The notes beneath the pieces were generated by a model that worked only from the letters and a program-made list of their open reading frames with translations, had not been told where the DNA came from and did not search any database. 64,000 nucleotides of DNA, taken from contig NZ_CP076855.1 in assembly GCF_018987265.1 (NCBI RefSeq), positions 310,001-374,000 on the forward strand, written 5' to 3'. This document shows positions 33,101 to 41,993 of the stretch, one piece after another. The position numbers were made by a program, and so were the translations under genes. This DNA comes from Rhizobium sp. WYJ-E13 (lineage in GTDB: Bacteria > Pseudomonadota > Alphaproteobacteria > Rhizobiales > Rhizobiaceae). Each line of letters starts with the position of its first letter. Position 1 is the stretch's first letter.

Positions 33101-34072
33101 ATGTCAAAAACAACAAGCGAAGCGGCGACACTGCGACTGAAGGTGACTTCGAAGCGGGAGATCGCTGTCGGAATACATCAGTTTGAACTGCGACACACGG
33201 AAGGGAAGGAACTCCCCGCGTTCACGCCAGGTTCCCACCTGACAGTCTCGCTGCCGAACGGCCAGAAGCGCCGGTATTCAATCACGAATCCGCCAATTGA
33301 GCGCGAAAGATACGTTCTTGCGGTCAAGCGGGAAATCAATGGCCGCGGGGGGTCCGTAAGCCTCGTTGACGAAGTCGCAGAGGGCGATCACATCGATGTT
33401 TCTCCTCCTGCGAATAATTTCGAGATGTCGGCTCGCGAACCCAGGAGTTACCTTTTCGTCGCCGGAGGCATCGGGATAACGCCGATACGATCGATGATCT
33501 ACCATCTCCTGGCCCAGGGTAAGACGAACTTCCGCCTGTACTATTTCACCCGCTCTCCTGATCTCACTGCATTTCGTGAGGAATTTGCCGATCATCGCTT
33601 CAAAGGCAAGGTTGTCATCCATCACGACAACGGCGATCCGGAGCAGGCCTTCGATCTTTGGCCGATACTCGGCGAACCGAGAGGGGCGCACCTCTACTGC
33701 TGCGGTCCACAACCACTGATGAACGCCGTAAAGGACATGACAGGGTTCTGGTCTGATGACGCCCTGCACTTTGAAGACTTCGGGGCAGTGGCAACGGCCC
33801 GTGCTGACGATACCGCATTTACCATCCGCCTTGCCGCAAGCGGCGAGTGCTTCAATGTCGAGCCGGGAGTCTCTATTCTCGATACGCTGCGGCTCAATGG
33901 ACATCGTGTCCCAAGCTCTTGCGAGAGCGGTACGTGCGGAACGTGTCGCGTGCGTTTCCTCGCTGGCGATCCGGAGCATCGCGACCTCGTTCTATCCGAG
34001 CAGGAGAAGAAGACGGAGATCATGGTGTGCGTTTCCAGGGCAAGATCCGACGAGATCGTCCTCGATATCTGA
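33101..34072 (+). CDS. Phthalate dioxygenase reductase-like flavoprotein
   Basis: 323 residues in the order FMN domain, NAD domain, C-terminal plant-type 2Fe-2S domain, as in phthalate dioxygenase reductase. The flavin motif is R58-Y-S-I-T-N63, the nucleotide motif A-G-G-I-G-I-T-P (121-128), and the cluster cysteines are C274, C279, C282 and C310. It passes electrons from NADH to the Rieske centre of the oxygenase at 29596 without a separate ferredoxin. GGGAGA lies upstream of the ATG. It closes the catabolic part of the operon. Confidence 0.92.
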   Translation: MSKTTSEAATLRLKVTSKREIAVGIHQFELRHTEGKELPAFTPGSHLTVSLPNGQKRRYSITNPPIERERYVLAVKREINGRGGSVSLVDEVAEGDHIDVSPPANNFEMSAREPRSYLFVAGGIGITPIRSMIYHLLAQGKTNFRLYYFTRSPDLTAFREEFADHRFKGKVVIHHDNGDPEQAFDLWPILGEPRGAHLYCCGPQPLMNAVKDMTGFWSDDALHFEDFGAVATARADDTAFTIRLAASGECFNVEPGVSILDTLRLNGHRVPSSCESGTCGTCRVRFLAGDPEHRDLVLSEQEKKTEIMVCVSRARSDEIVLDI

Positions 34073-34079
34073 CGAATTA

Positions 34080-34093
34080 CTTAGGTCACGAAT
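34080..34093. promoter_or_regulatory. Imperfect CTTAG-type site upstream of the MarR gene
   Basis: CTTAG-GTCA-CGAAT keeps one full half-site and the spacing; the second half has two differences. It is 80 bases upstream of the MarR start and could serve weak autoregulation. Confidence 0.4.
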
Positions 34094-34173
34094 TATCTGG
34101 ATCGAAACTGGGTCCGAGGTTAAAGTAGGCAGCATTATCGGCGGAAAAAATCGAGAACCCAAAGAGGAATGGA

Positions 34174-34689
34174 ATGGACAGTAGCGAACACCTTCGAAAC
34201 GGCAGTCCGGCGTCGCTGCCATTCGAGGAAAGTGTGGGATATCAGATCAGGCTGACCCACAGGCTGTTCCAGCGGAATCTCCAGCAAAAGATTGAGCCGT
34301 ATGGGGTGACCCTTGGGCAATGGTACTTCCTTCGCGCGCTCTGGGATCAAGACGGACTTACGCAAAAGGAACTTTCGGTGGTCGTCGGGACCATGGAACC
34401 GACCACGCTTTCGGCGATTAAGTCGATGCTCGAGGCCGGGTTCGTGCGTCGGATTCGCAATCCCGAAGACAATCGCAAGATGAACGTTTACCTCACTGAT
34501 CGTGGCCATGCGCTCAAGCACGAACTGCTGCCGTTCGCCCGGGAGATTACTGAAGATTCCTTTGACGGTTTCTCCGCCAGGGAACGTGAGTCTCTTCTGA
34601 CACTGGTCGGCCTCGTACAGGACAATCTCAGACGACGGCTTGGCGTTGAAAGCGGACCGGGTCAATCGGACATGGATCCGACATTCTGA
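34174..34689 (+). CDS. MarR-family transcriptional regulator
   Basis: 171 residues. The winged helix core runs about residues 40-125: Q-W-Y-F-L-R-A-L-W, L-T-Q-K-E-L-S-V-V-V-G, T-T-L-S-A-I-K-S-M, then the wing V-R-R-I-R-N-P-E-D-N-R-K. MarR proteins bind short palindromes as dimers and release them when an aromatic ligand binds. It lies at the end of the phthalate-like operon, and six copies of a CTTAG-N4-CTAAG-like palindrome occur before genes of this region, including one upstream of the gene itself. It is therefore the best candidate for their regulator. Confidence 0.9.
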   Translation: MDSSEHLRNGSPASLPFEESVGYQIRLTHRLFQRNLQQKIEPYGVTLGQWYFLRALWDQDGLTQKELSVVVGTMEPTTLSAIKSMLEAGFVRRIRNPEDNRKMNVYLTDRGHALKHELLPFAREITEDSFDGFSARERESLLTLVGLVQDNLRRRLGVESGPGQSDMDPTF

Positions 34690-34698
34690 AAATCTGTT

Positions 34699-35484
34699 CT
34701 ATGAGATTGCTATCGTGAGTCTTGCAGCCATCCGGTCGCTGCGCTCTGAAGAAACAGATGCACCGGTTCCCACGCCAAGGTATCGTTCGGCGATATCCGG
34801 AGACTCTGCCAAGGTTGCCGCCAGGCCCGAAATGGAGATCGCGCCGTTTTCCAGGACATAGCCCCGGTCGGCGATGCTGAGCGCTTGCCGCGCGTTTTGC
34901 TCGGCAAGCAAGATCGAAATTCCCTGGTCGCGGAGTTTCTTGATCAACTCAAATATTTCCGCGACCAGAAGAGGCGCGACGCCCAAAGAGGGCTCGTCCA
35001 GAACTAGAAGGCGCGGTTTCGACATAAGACCCCGCGCGATGGCAAGCATCTGCTGCTGCCCACCCGAGAAATTTCCTGCGATATCGCTTAGTCGCGGCTT
35101 CAAGACCGGAAAGAGACGGAAGACGAATTCCATTCTCTCCTGCAATGCTGTTTGGTCGGTCGCCGCCAGGCTATGCGCCCCGAGCATCAGATTTTCCGAA
35201 ACAGACATTCCGCTGAAGATTTGTCGCCCTTCAGGTACATGCGCGACTCCGAGGCGGAGGCGTTGTGCGGCCGTCATACCCGCGACAGATTTGCCATCAA
35301 GCAGGACGTCGCCACTTAGAGGTCTGACGATACCGGAGACGGTTTTGGCGATAGTGCTTTTTCCAGCTCCGTTGGCTCCCACTAAAGTGACGATTTCACC
35401 TTCGTCCAGGTGAATGGATACCTGTTCAAGCACTGCGGTGCGCGCGTAGCCTAGCGAAACCTTCCGTAGTTCAAGCAACGGCAT
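34699..35484 (-). CDS. livF: Branched-chain-type ABC importer ATPase LivF
   Basis: 261 residues. Walker A is G-A-N-G-A-G-K-S-T, the signature F-S-G-G-Q-Q-Q-M-L-A, and Walker B L-L-V-L-D-E-P-S-L-G. It is the LivF type, without the long insert of LivG. GGAGG lies upstream of the ATG, and it overlaps the end of livG by 14 bases. It converges with the MarR gene ten bases away. In this setting the importer probably takes up an aromatic acid instead of an amino acid, as seen for other HAAT-type importers in catabolic islands. Confidence 0.9.
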   Translation of the reverse strand: MPLLELRKVSLGYARTAVLEQVSIHLDEGEIVTLVGANGAGKSTIAKTVSGIVRPLSGDVLLDGKSVAGMTAAQRLRLGVAHVPEGRQIFSGMSVSENLMLGAHSLAATDQTALQERMEFVFRLFPVLKPRLSDIAGNFSGGQQQMLAIARGLMSKPRLLVLDEPSLGVAPLLVAEIFELIKKLRDQGISILLAEQNARQALSIADRGYVLENGAISISGLAATLAESPDIAERYLGVGTGASVSSERSDRMAARLTIAIS

Positions 35485-36283
35485 GTTCTTGCCTCCCCAA
35501 GTAGGCTCCTATCACCTTCGGGTCTTGCTGTACCTCCCCAGGCGAGCCTGCCGCGATCACCGAACCGGCATCAAGCACGACGACGTGGTCGGCGACGTTC
35601 ATGACCAGCGACATGTTGTGTTCCACCACCAGAACGGAAATGCCTGCAGTCCGTACAGCCCTTAGCAGCGTGGCAAGTTCTTCGGTTTCGCTGTCGTTGA
35701 GACCGGCTGCCGGCTCGTCCAGGCAAAGAAGCTTGGGCTGACCCATCAACGCTCTGATAACGTCGAGAAGCTTCTGATTGCCCATCGGCAGGTCTATAGC
35801 ATGCATGTCAGCCAAGCGAGCCAACCCAACGAGGTCCAGCAACTCGATCGCCTTGCCGCGAAGGCGATGTTCTTCTCGACGGCTCGACGGCGTCCAGAAC
35901 ATCTGACTGAAGCCGGAATGCCTAACCAGCCGATGCCGACCGACGAGCACGTTCTCAAGAACGGTCAGTCCGGGAAAAACTCGTGCCGACTGAAATGTCC
36001 TTATCAGACCCAAATCGGCGATTTTCGTAGCGCTGCGGCCGCGAATATCTATCCCATCATACCGTACCTCGCCGGCGTCGCTCGGAAAAATGTTGGTCAG
36101 CAGATTGAAAACCGTGGTCTTCCCGGCTCCGTTCGGACCAATCAAAGCCGTGATGGTTCCGGCAGGAACCACGAAGCTGATGTTATCGGTTGCTTTCAAG
36201 CCGCCGAACCGCTTCGAGAGCCCTCGAACCTCGAGGATGTTTCCATTGGCTTGAGGGTAAATGCCTCGTCTATCGCCGGTCAT
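35471..36283 (-). CDS. livG: Branched-chain-type ABC importer ATPase LivG
   Basis: 270 residues from the ATG at 36283 (GGAG upstream), overlapping the fused permease gene by 14 bases. Walker A is G-P-N-G-A-G-K-T-T, Walker B L-L-C-L-D-E-P-A-A-G, and the C-terminal G-S-V-I-A-A-G-S-P-G-E-V is LivG-like. It pairs with LivF to power the importer. Confidence 0.9.
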   Translation of the reverse strand: MTGDRRGIYPQANGNILEVRGLSKRFGGLKATDNISFVVPAGTITALIGPNGAGKTTVFNLLTNIFPSDAGEVRYDGIDIRGRSATKIADLGLIRTFQSARVFPGLTVLENVLVGRHRLVRHSGFSQMFWTPSSRREEHRLRGKAIELLDLVGLARLADMHAIDLPMGNQKLLDVIRALMGQPKLLCLDEPAAGLNDSETEELATLLRAVRTAGISVLVVEHNMSLVMNVADHVVVLDAGSVIAAGSPGEVQQDPKVIGAYLGRQEHAVA

Positions 36284-38186
36284 TTGCAACTCCACTCAGC
36301 AGCGCTTTGCCGCGAAAGCCCACCTCGAAGAGCCTCGCGGCCCGGTTCAACGCATGTACGATCGAGCCGTAGATTCCTTGAGGTAGGTAAAGGAAGCATA
36401 TGATCAGCAGCGTCCCGCTGAAGAATGTCTTGTAGATCGCCAGCGGCTGGAACAGGGTCGGAAGCAATGTCATCAAGATGCTGCCGAAAGCTGGTCCAAC
36501 AAGAGTGCCTTCGCCTCCTATAACCAACATCGCAACCAGCTCCAATGACCTTGCGCTGCCGATCATCTCCGGAGCCAGGAAATTGAAAGAGAATGCCATC
36601 AGACTTCCCGACAGAGATGCCAGGGCCGCGCTGATCAGGAACACGACAAGTTTGTATCTGACAATGTTGATACCAAGTGCGCTTGCCGCCATCTGGTCGG
36701 TGCGGATAGCCTGAAGCGCCCGCCCGAAGCTCGAACGCAACGCTCCGAACAGAACGAAGAGGATGACAATGTTCACGCCGGCAACAAGGTAGTACATCCG
36801 CAGCGGGCTGCTGAAATCGATCGGCCCTATCGAGAAGCTCGGGATGCCAACCATTCCAGATGGGCCTCCGGTGATATCGACGAGCCCGATGGCGAAGGAG
36901 TCAATCAGAAGGCCGAAGGCGAGAGTTGCCAGCGCAAGATACAGTCCTCGGAGCCTTAGCGTGACCAACGAGAGCACGAGCGCGCAGAGTAATGACAAGG
37001 CGATACCGACCAGAATGCCAAGTATCGGTTCTACTTCGTAGTTGATCGTCATATACCCGGCGACATAGCCACCAATAGCCATGAACCCTGCCTGGCCGAG
37101 GCTAACTTGACCAGTATAGCCCATCAGCAGGTCCAGTCCGATCAACGCGATGAATATGATCGCGGCCATTGTCAGACTGGAAATGACTGTCAGATCGATC
37201 ATCCAAGGCAGAGCGATGACGAATGCCACGCCGAATGCCGCCGCCGGCCACACGATCTGCGGAGCGAGCCGGGTGATGTGGTTCGTCACCCTATTGTCGT
37301 CCCGCACGTCCTGACGACGCACGACCCGGGAAGGGATGATTCCTGTGGGGGCATAGATCAGGACGACGAGGAGGATGAATAGTGCGACGGCGCTGCTGAA
37401 GAGGGAGGATACGTATGCTGTTGCCAGTTGGGTGATGAGGCCGAGTAGAATTCCGCCCGCAATCGCGCCTGGGAATGATGAGACCCCGCCGATTACCACT
37501 GCGATGAATCCGGAGATGGTAAAAAGCGATCCGGAATTGAATTGCAACGTTGTCGTCGGCGCGACCACCACACCCGCGACCGAAGCGATCATGGTCGCCA
37601 GTCCAAAGCTGAATATCGCCATCCGGGGGACGTCGATACCCACCAGCGTGGCGGCATTCTGGTGCTCCGCACAGGCACGCAGTGATCGGCCAAGTCGCGT
37701 TCTGTTGACCAGGAACCACAGGCAGAGGACGACGACGATCGCAGTGCCGAAGATCCAGAACGCCTGACTGGGGACATGGATCTGTCCAAAACCGAATGGT
37801 TCTTCTCCTGTAAACGGTGGCAATGTGTAGGGCTGGCTTCCCCAAGCGACGAGCACGAACCCTTCGAGCATCGTGAGGATGCCGACGGTCAGCATAAGAA
37901 GGTTGGCGTTGGAGAGTGAGCGTAAGGCGGGGACGAATGTGAAGGCACCGAGCAACGTTCCTGCCGCCGTGGTCGTCAGCACGGCGGCGACAAGAGAAAT
38001 CGCCAGAGGAAAGCCCAGAGACTGATTGAATGTATAACCGATCAGTGCACCGACGAGGGCGAAGCCGCCCTGGGCAAGGTTGATCGCACCTGTCACGCGG
38101 TGGATCAGAGAGAATCCGAGGGCGATCAGGGCATAGATCGTGCCGACCAGCAGGCCGCCAATGCATATCTGGAGAAACTCAGCCAT
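36270..38186 (-). CDS. Fused LivH-LivM permease
   Basis: 638 residues, about twice a single permease. Residues 1-290 are LivH-like (G-A-I-N-L-A-Q-G-G-F near residue 33). A linker of about 20 charged residues (R-V-V-R-R-Q-D-V-R-D-D-N) follows, and residues 320-638 are LivM-like (G-Y-T-G-Q-V-S-L-G-Q-A-G-F-M). The two halves normally come from separate genes and form a heterodimeric channel; here one chain provides both. The frame is continuous, so this is a true fusion. It follows the binding-protein gene in the importer operon. Confidence 0.9.
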   Translation of the reverse strand: MAEFLQICIGGLLVGTIYALIALGFSLIHRVTGAINLAQGGFALVGALIGYTFNQSLGFPLAISLVAAVLTTTAAGTLLGAFTFVPALRSLSNANLLMLTVGILTMLEGFVLVAWGSQPYTLPPFTGEEPFGFGQIHVPSQAFWIFGTAIVVVLCLWFLVNRTRLGRSLRACAEHQNAATLVGIDVPRMAIFSFGLATMIASVAGVVVAPTTTLQFNSGSLFTISGFIAVVIGGVSSFPGAIAGGILLGLITQLATAYVSSLFSSAVALFILLVVLIYAPTGIIPSRVVRRQDVRDDNRVTNHITRLAPQIVWPAAAFGVAFVIALPWMIDLTVISSLTMAAIIFIALIGLDLLMGYTGQVSLGQAGFMAIGGYVAGYMTINYEVEPILGILVGIALSLLCALVLSLVTLRLRGLYLALATLAFGLLIDSFAIGLVDITGGPSGMVGIPSFSIGPIDFSSPLRMYYLVAGVNIVILFVLFGALRSSFGRALQAIRTDQMAASALGINIVRYKLVVFLISAALASLSGSLMAFSFNFLAPEMIGSARSLELVAMLVIGGEGTLVGPAFGSILMTLLPTLFQPLAIYKTFFSGTLLIICFLYLPQGIYGSIVHALNRAARLFEVGFRGKALLSGVANDRR

Positions 38187-38213
38187 TGGTGAGATCCTTT
38201 GATTTAAGGTTCA

Positions 38214-39395
38214 TTACTTGAGCGGGATGCCACCCAAGTCGCTAACCGCCTTCCAGTTCTTGATGCCCGGATCCCAAATGGTCACGACTACGTTTGATTT
38301 GTCGAGACCACGTTGCGGGTCCTTCTTAAAATCGTAGACTCCATTAATGCCGCCGATACCCTGCATGCTGTTGATATGGTCACGCAACTGCTCCGCGGAC
38401 GCGCCTTCGGGAAGTTGACGTAGCGCTTCAGTCACGACAAGCGCCGGATCCCATGCAAACGTCGCGGAGCCGTCCGGAACGAGGTTCGCGTCCTTAAATG
38501 ACCGGAAGAACGCGTGCTTTGCCGTGACGGCCTGCTCTGATTGACCAAGGGTATTCGCTTCAAGCCACTGCGGCGCAGGAATATAAAGCTCTTTCGGCAT
38601 GAACGGCGCATATTGCGTCATCTGCGCGAAGGTCATGTTGCCGTCCGTGGTGCCAATAGGCTTGTCCAGTCCTGCGTCCCGAATAGCCTTGAGAACGGTT
38701 CCGACAGGGCCGCCTGTCGTCCAGACTATAACAGCGTCCGGATCAGCACCCTTAATTCTCTGGACTTGGGCCGAGGCGCTCACATCGGTGGGGTTGAACT
38801 TCGCGTCTTCAACGATGGACATGTCGGCATAGTCGCCCTTCCCAGCAAGTGAAGTGATGATCTTATAAGCATCCTGACCGGAAGCGTCGGTCGATGTGAT
38901 CAGGCCGATCTTCTTCCAGCCACGCTCACCAAAATAACGCAGCAATGCTTCACTCAGTCCAACCGTCGAAACGCTGGAGCTAAAAACGAAACCTCCCGTC
39001 TGAGGCCGAAGGGCCGGGGACAAACAGTACATTACCGGACCCTTCTTGACCAATGGTGCCATCGCATTGCAAATGCCGGCCAAGGTGGAGCCTATGATTA
39101 CTGGCGGGCTTGCGGCCTTGATCTTGTTTGTAAGCTGAACCGCAGTCTGCGGATTTGACTGGTCGTCGTGAAAGACGAATTTAAGGGGCTTTCCATGTAT
39201 GCCCCCGCTTTCCGAAACAAGTTTCTCATAGAGCATGAAGGCTTCTTGCTCGGCCTTGCCGAGAAAGGATGCTCCCCCGGTCAGCGGAAGGACAACATCG
39301 ATCTCGAATGCGTCGGACGCCCGCGCTTGACCCGTTGAAAGACAGTGCACGGCGATGATGGCAAATCCAGCGATTCGCAACAGCTTGGCGATCAT
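38214..39395 (-). CDS. Branched-chain-type ABC substrate-binding protein
   Basis: 393 residues from the ATG at 39395 (GGGGAGG upstream). A signal peptide covers about residues 1-26 (ending A-R-A-S-D), then the type I periplasmic binding fold begins with D-V-V-L-P-L-T-G-G-A-S-F and continues with L-V-S-E-S-G-G-I-H-G-K-P. It is the LivK/HAAT type. It heads the importer operon, and two CTTAG-type palindromes lie upstream (39472 and 39743), which links uptake to the MarR regulon. The ligand is probably an aromatic compound. Confidence 0.88.
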   Translation of the reverse strand: MIAKLLRIAGFAIIAVHCLSTGQARASDAFEIDVVLPLTGGASFLGKAEQEAFMLYEKLVSESGGIHGKPLKFVFHDDQSNPQTAVQLTNKIKAASPPVIIGSTLAGICNAMAPLVKKGPVMYCLSPALRPQTGGFVFSSSVSTVGLSEALLRYFGERGWKKIGLITSTDASGQDAYKIITSLAGKGDYADMSIVEDAKFNPTDVSASAQVQRIKGADPDAVIVWTTGGPVGTVLKAIRDAGLDKPIGTTDGNMTFAQMTQYAPFMPKELYIPAPQWLEANTLGQSEQAVTAKHAFFRSFKDANLVPDGSATFAWDPALVVTEALRQLPEGASAEQLRDHINSMQGIGGINGVYDFKKDPQRGLDKSNVVVTIWDPGIKNWKAVSDLGGIPLK

Positions 39396-39471
39396 TAATG
39401 GTCCTCCCCTTTTCTTGTGAGTGACCTCCCCATAGCCTCCTCGCCTGGAACAGATCACGAAGCCAAAAATA

Positions 39472-39485
39472 CTTAGGCTTCTAAT
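39472..39485. promoter_or_regulatory. CTTAG-N4-CTAA site in front of the importer operon
   Basis: CTTAG-GCTT-CTAAT, 76 bases upstream of the binding-protein start, with the shared half-sites and spacing. Confidence 0.65.
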
Positions 39486-40244
39486 TGATGCATTATGACG
39501 AGGTTTTGATTGATGTCGAGGAAAAAAATGCAGAAGTCAGCAACTCGACCTGAAACTGGAAAATTGAACGTTTCACTCCAGCGGATGGTGGGACGAAGCG
39601 GAGGGGATATCCATGTGTTTGCCGGCTTTTAAGCCTAACAACCACCGCGTGCCAATGGTTAAAACATCAATTTCTGGCTTGCCGTCCCAACGCGGCGCAC
39701 CAAACGGCATCAGGGCGAATTCGAGCTTGAATACGCCATTAAGTTAGGAGCCTAAGTAAATGTGATTCTCCTTTCGAGTGCCGACGGAGGACATATCGCG
39801 AGGTTCCTACCCTGTAACGCGATGAGTTGGAATCTGCTTGCCGAGATCATCATCCATGAACTGCCGCCGCCGTAAGTCACTGAAAATTCGTTCTCATTGT
39901 TGGAAAGCCTTTCGACCGCTTCCGAAAGTGGCCTCCGGAGGCCGAGCCTTTGCGACAAGGCAAAGCGCGGCAATCACGATTGCAGGAAAAGTTCTCTCCT
40001 CTCAGGGCTTTCACCTTCTCAAGTCGCTCGTAACGATAACAGCATGCCTCGCTTCTCTTTAAACCGGTCAGACGGAAGTCCTTCGCCAGGCGCCGATGTT
40101 TCTGTGGAACGACAAGAAACCAAGCAGTATCCATCTGGGGATCCCAACGGCCCGGTCGCCTCTCATTGTGGGCAGTCGCGTGCTGTGAATGTTGTTTGTT
40201 ACAAAGCCGTGCGACAGGCTCTGCGAAAATGGGGAAAACTTTCG
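39486..40244. other. Gap of 760 bases upstream of the importer operon
   Basis: It contains one more CTTAG-type site (39743-39756) and several short open frames without family resemblance or good start signals. It separates the aromatic region from the sulfur cluster and may hold decayed DNA. Confidence 0.4.
39743..39756. promoter_or_regulatory. Distal CTTAG-type site
   Basis: GTTAG-GAGC-CTAAG (CTTAG-GCTC-CTAAC on the other strand). It lies 348 bases upstream of the binding-protein gene and may be an auxiliary site or the operator of a lost gene. Confidence 0.55.
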
Positions 40245-41015
40245 TTAGCGCAATACAATCATCCCGACGGCGACAAGCATGACCAGCGCGGCAAAACAGC
40301 TGTTGAGGATCGATCGACGATGTTTGAGCACATGCACTGATCTGCATCCGCCAAACGCGCCCAAAGCGCCACCCGCGACGAAGGCTGCTGCCAGCGCCCA
40401 GTCGACAAGGCCAGACAGGGAATAGCTCAGCGCCGTCGTCATTCCGAAGGCCACGATCGCGACAAGCGAAGTGGCAACCGCGTTGATCGTTGCCATGCCG
40501 GTTGAGATCATCAACCCGGGAACGATCAGGAAACCGCCGCCAATGCCAAAGAAACCCGAGACGGCTCCGGTTCCGGCGCCCATGGCGAGGATCTTGGGCA
40601 GGTTACTCACCGAAAAAGGGGCGACGGGCTCGCACACCACGTTACGGCGCCGAAACATGGTAATGCTGACAAGGATCATCAAGCCGCCAAATAAGATCAA
40701 CAAATGTCCGCCTTCAAGAGCCTTGCCGAGCGACGCACCGATCCACGCGCCAACGACACCAGTCACGCAATAGAGGCCGGCATATTTCCATCGGACGGTC
40801 CCGTGCCGCGCGTGCATCATCAGGCTGATAAACGCGTTTGCCGACACAGCGACGGCACTCGTTGCGATGGCCACATGAGCGTTTCCAACCCCCACCAGAT
40901 GGACGAGCAAGGGTACGGCGAGGATCGAGCCGCCGCCTCCGAACAGACCGAGCGTAAAACCCACCACGCTTCCCGAAAAAGCGCCAAGAACATAGTGAAG
41001 CAAGTCGAGCGACAT
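40245..41015 (-). CDS. TauE/SafE-type membrane protein, probable sulfite or sulfur-compound exporter
   Basis: 256 residues from the ATG at 41015, with about eight membrane segments and the two internal repeats of the family, each with a glycine-rich turn (L-G-L-F-G-G-G-G-S and F-F-G-I-G-G-G-F). TauE/SafE proteins move sulfite, sulfoacetate and related anions. It is encoded after a persulfide dioxygenase, whose product is sulfite, so sulfite export fits well. It is the last gene of a three-gene sulfur operon. Confidence 0.87.
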   Translation of the reverse strand: MSLDLLHYVLGAFSGSVVGFTLGLFGGGGSILAVPLLVHLVGVGNAHVAIATSAVAVSANAFISLMMHARHGTVRWKYAGLYCVTGVVGAWIGASLGKALEGGHLLILFGGLMILVSITMFRRRNVVCEPVAPFSVSNLPKILAMGAGTGAVSGFFGIGGGFLIVPGLMISTGMATINAVATSLVAIVAFGMTTALSYSLSGLVDWALAAAFVAGGALGAFGGCRSVHVLKHRRSILNSCFAALVMLVAVGMIVLR

Positions 41016-41108
41016 CGCGAGAGACCTGGCCAATGAGCGAGTTCAACGTTACGTTCCGCGTATGGGCGAAGCGCGAGGGTCACAAATTCGGGGTCTGAAT
41101 TGAGACCC

Positions 41109-41993
41109 TCAGCCCCAGGCGACCTTGCCGAGCGCATTCAAGGGAAAACGGAGGTACCGCTGGCCATTGGATTCCGGTTCAGGGAGCCTGCCGCCGTTAA
41201 TGTTGATTTGAAGCGCGTGGAGGATCAGTTTCGGCATTGGAAGGGTTTTGTCTCTTGCCTCCCGCAAAGTGACGAATTCGCTGACGCTGGCGCAACGCGA
41301 CAGATGAATATTGGTGGCCCGTTGCAAGTGAACCGTGCTTTCCCATTGTGGTTCCCTTCCTCCCGGCTGGTAATCGTGGCCGACGAAAATACGCGTGTCG
41401 TCAGGCAGCGAGAGGATTCTCTGCATGCTTGACCAGAGACTCTTTGCACTTCCACCGGGGAAGTCGGCTCTCGCCGTCCCGCTATCGGGCATGAACATCG
41501 TATCGTGGACGAAGGCGCAGTCGCCGATGCAATAGGTGACCGATGCGAGCGTGTGGCCAGGAGAAAAAAGGACCGTAGCTTTGATATTGCCGACGCAGAA
41601 CGCTTCACCATCGGAAAACAGATGATTCCACTGCGATCCGTCAGTTGGAAAATCGGGCAAATTATAAGTGTCCCGCCACAGTTTTTGAACATCGACCACG
41701 TGCTCGCCTATTGCGGTCGGCGCCCCGGTCTTGTCCTTCAGATAGGCGGCGGCTGAGAAATGGTCGGCATGGGGGTGAGTGTCGAGAATCCACTGAATAT
41801 GCAGTTGCCGCGCGGCAACGTAATCCAAAATGACGTCCGCACTTTCGGTTGCTATGGAGCCGGATTTCTCGTCGAAATCCAGCACCGGGTCGATGATGGC
41901 GCAGGCTCCCGTCTCCGGATCGCTGACGACATATTGCACAGACGACGTTCGCCGATCAAAAAATGCCGCTACGTCTGGCTTTTGCATGATCAT
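41109..41993 (-). CDS. Persulfide dioxygenase-like metallo-beta-lactamase-fold protein
   Basis: 294 residues. The metal motif is T-H-P-H-A-D-H, with later ligands in S-P-G-H-T, the Asp in F-M-P-D-S-G-T-A-R-A-D-F-P-G-G, and V-G-H-D-Y. The D-x-G-T-A-R-x-D-F-P-G-G block is characteristic of ETHE1/PDO/Blh proteins, which use one iron to oxidise glutathione persulfide to sulfite. The start overlaps the aminotransferase stop as ATGA. The order (desulfurase-like enzyme, persulfide dioxygenase, sulfite exporter) gives a plausible route from cysteine sulfur to exported sulfite. Confidence 0.88.
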   Translation of the reverse strand: MIMQKPDVAAFFDRRTSSVQYVVSDPETGACAIIDPVLDFDEKSGSIATESADVILDYVAARQLHIQWILDTHPHADHFSAAAYLKDKTGAPTAIGEHVVDVQKLWRDTYNLPDFPTDGSQWNHLFSDGEAFCVGNIKATVLFSPGHTLASVTYCIGDCAFVHDTMFMPDSGTARADFPGGSAKSLWSSMQRILSLPDDTRIFVGHDYQPGGREPQWESTVHLQRATNIHLSRCASVSEFVTLREARDKTLPMPKLILHALQININGGRLPEPESNGQRYLRFPLNALGKVAWG

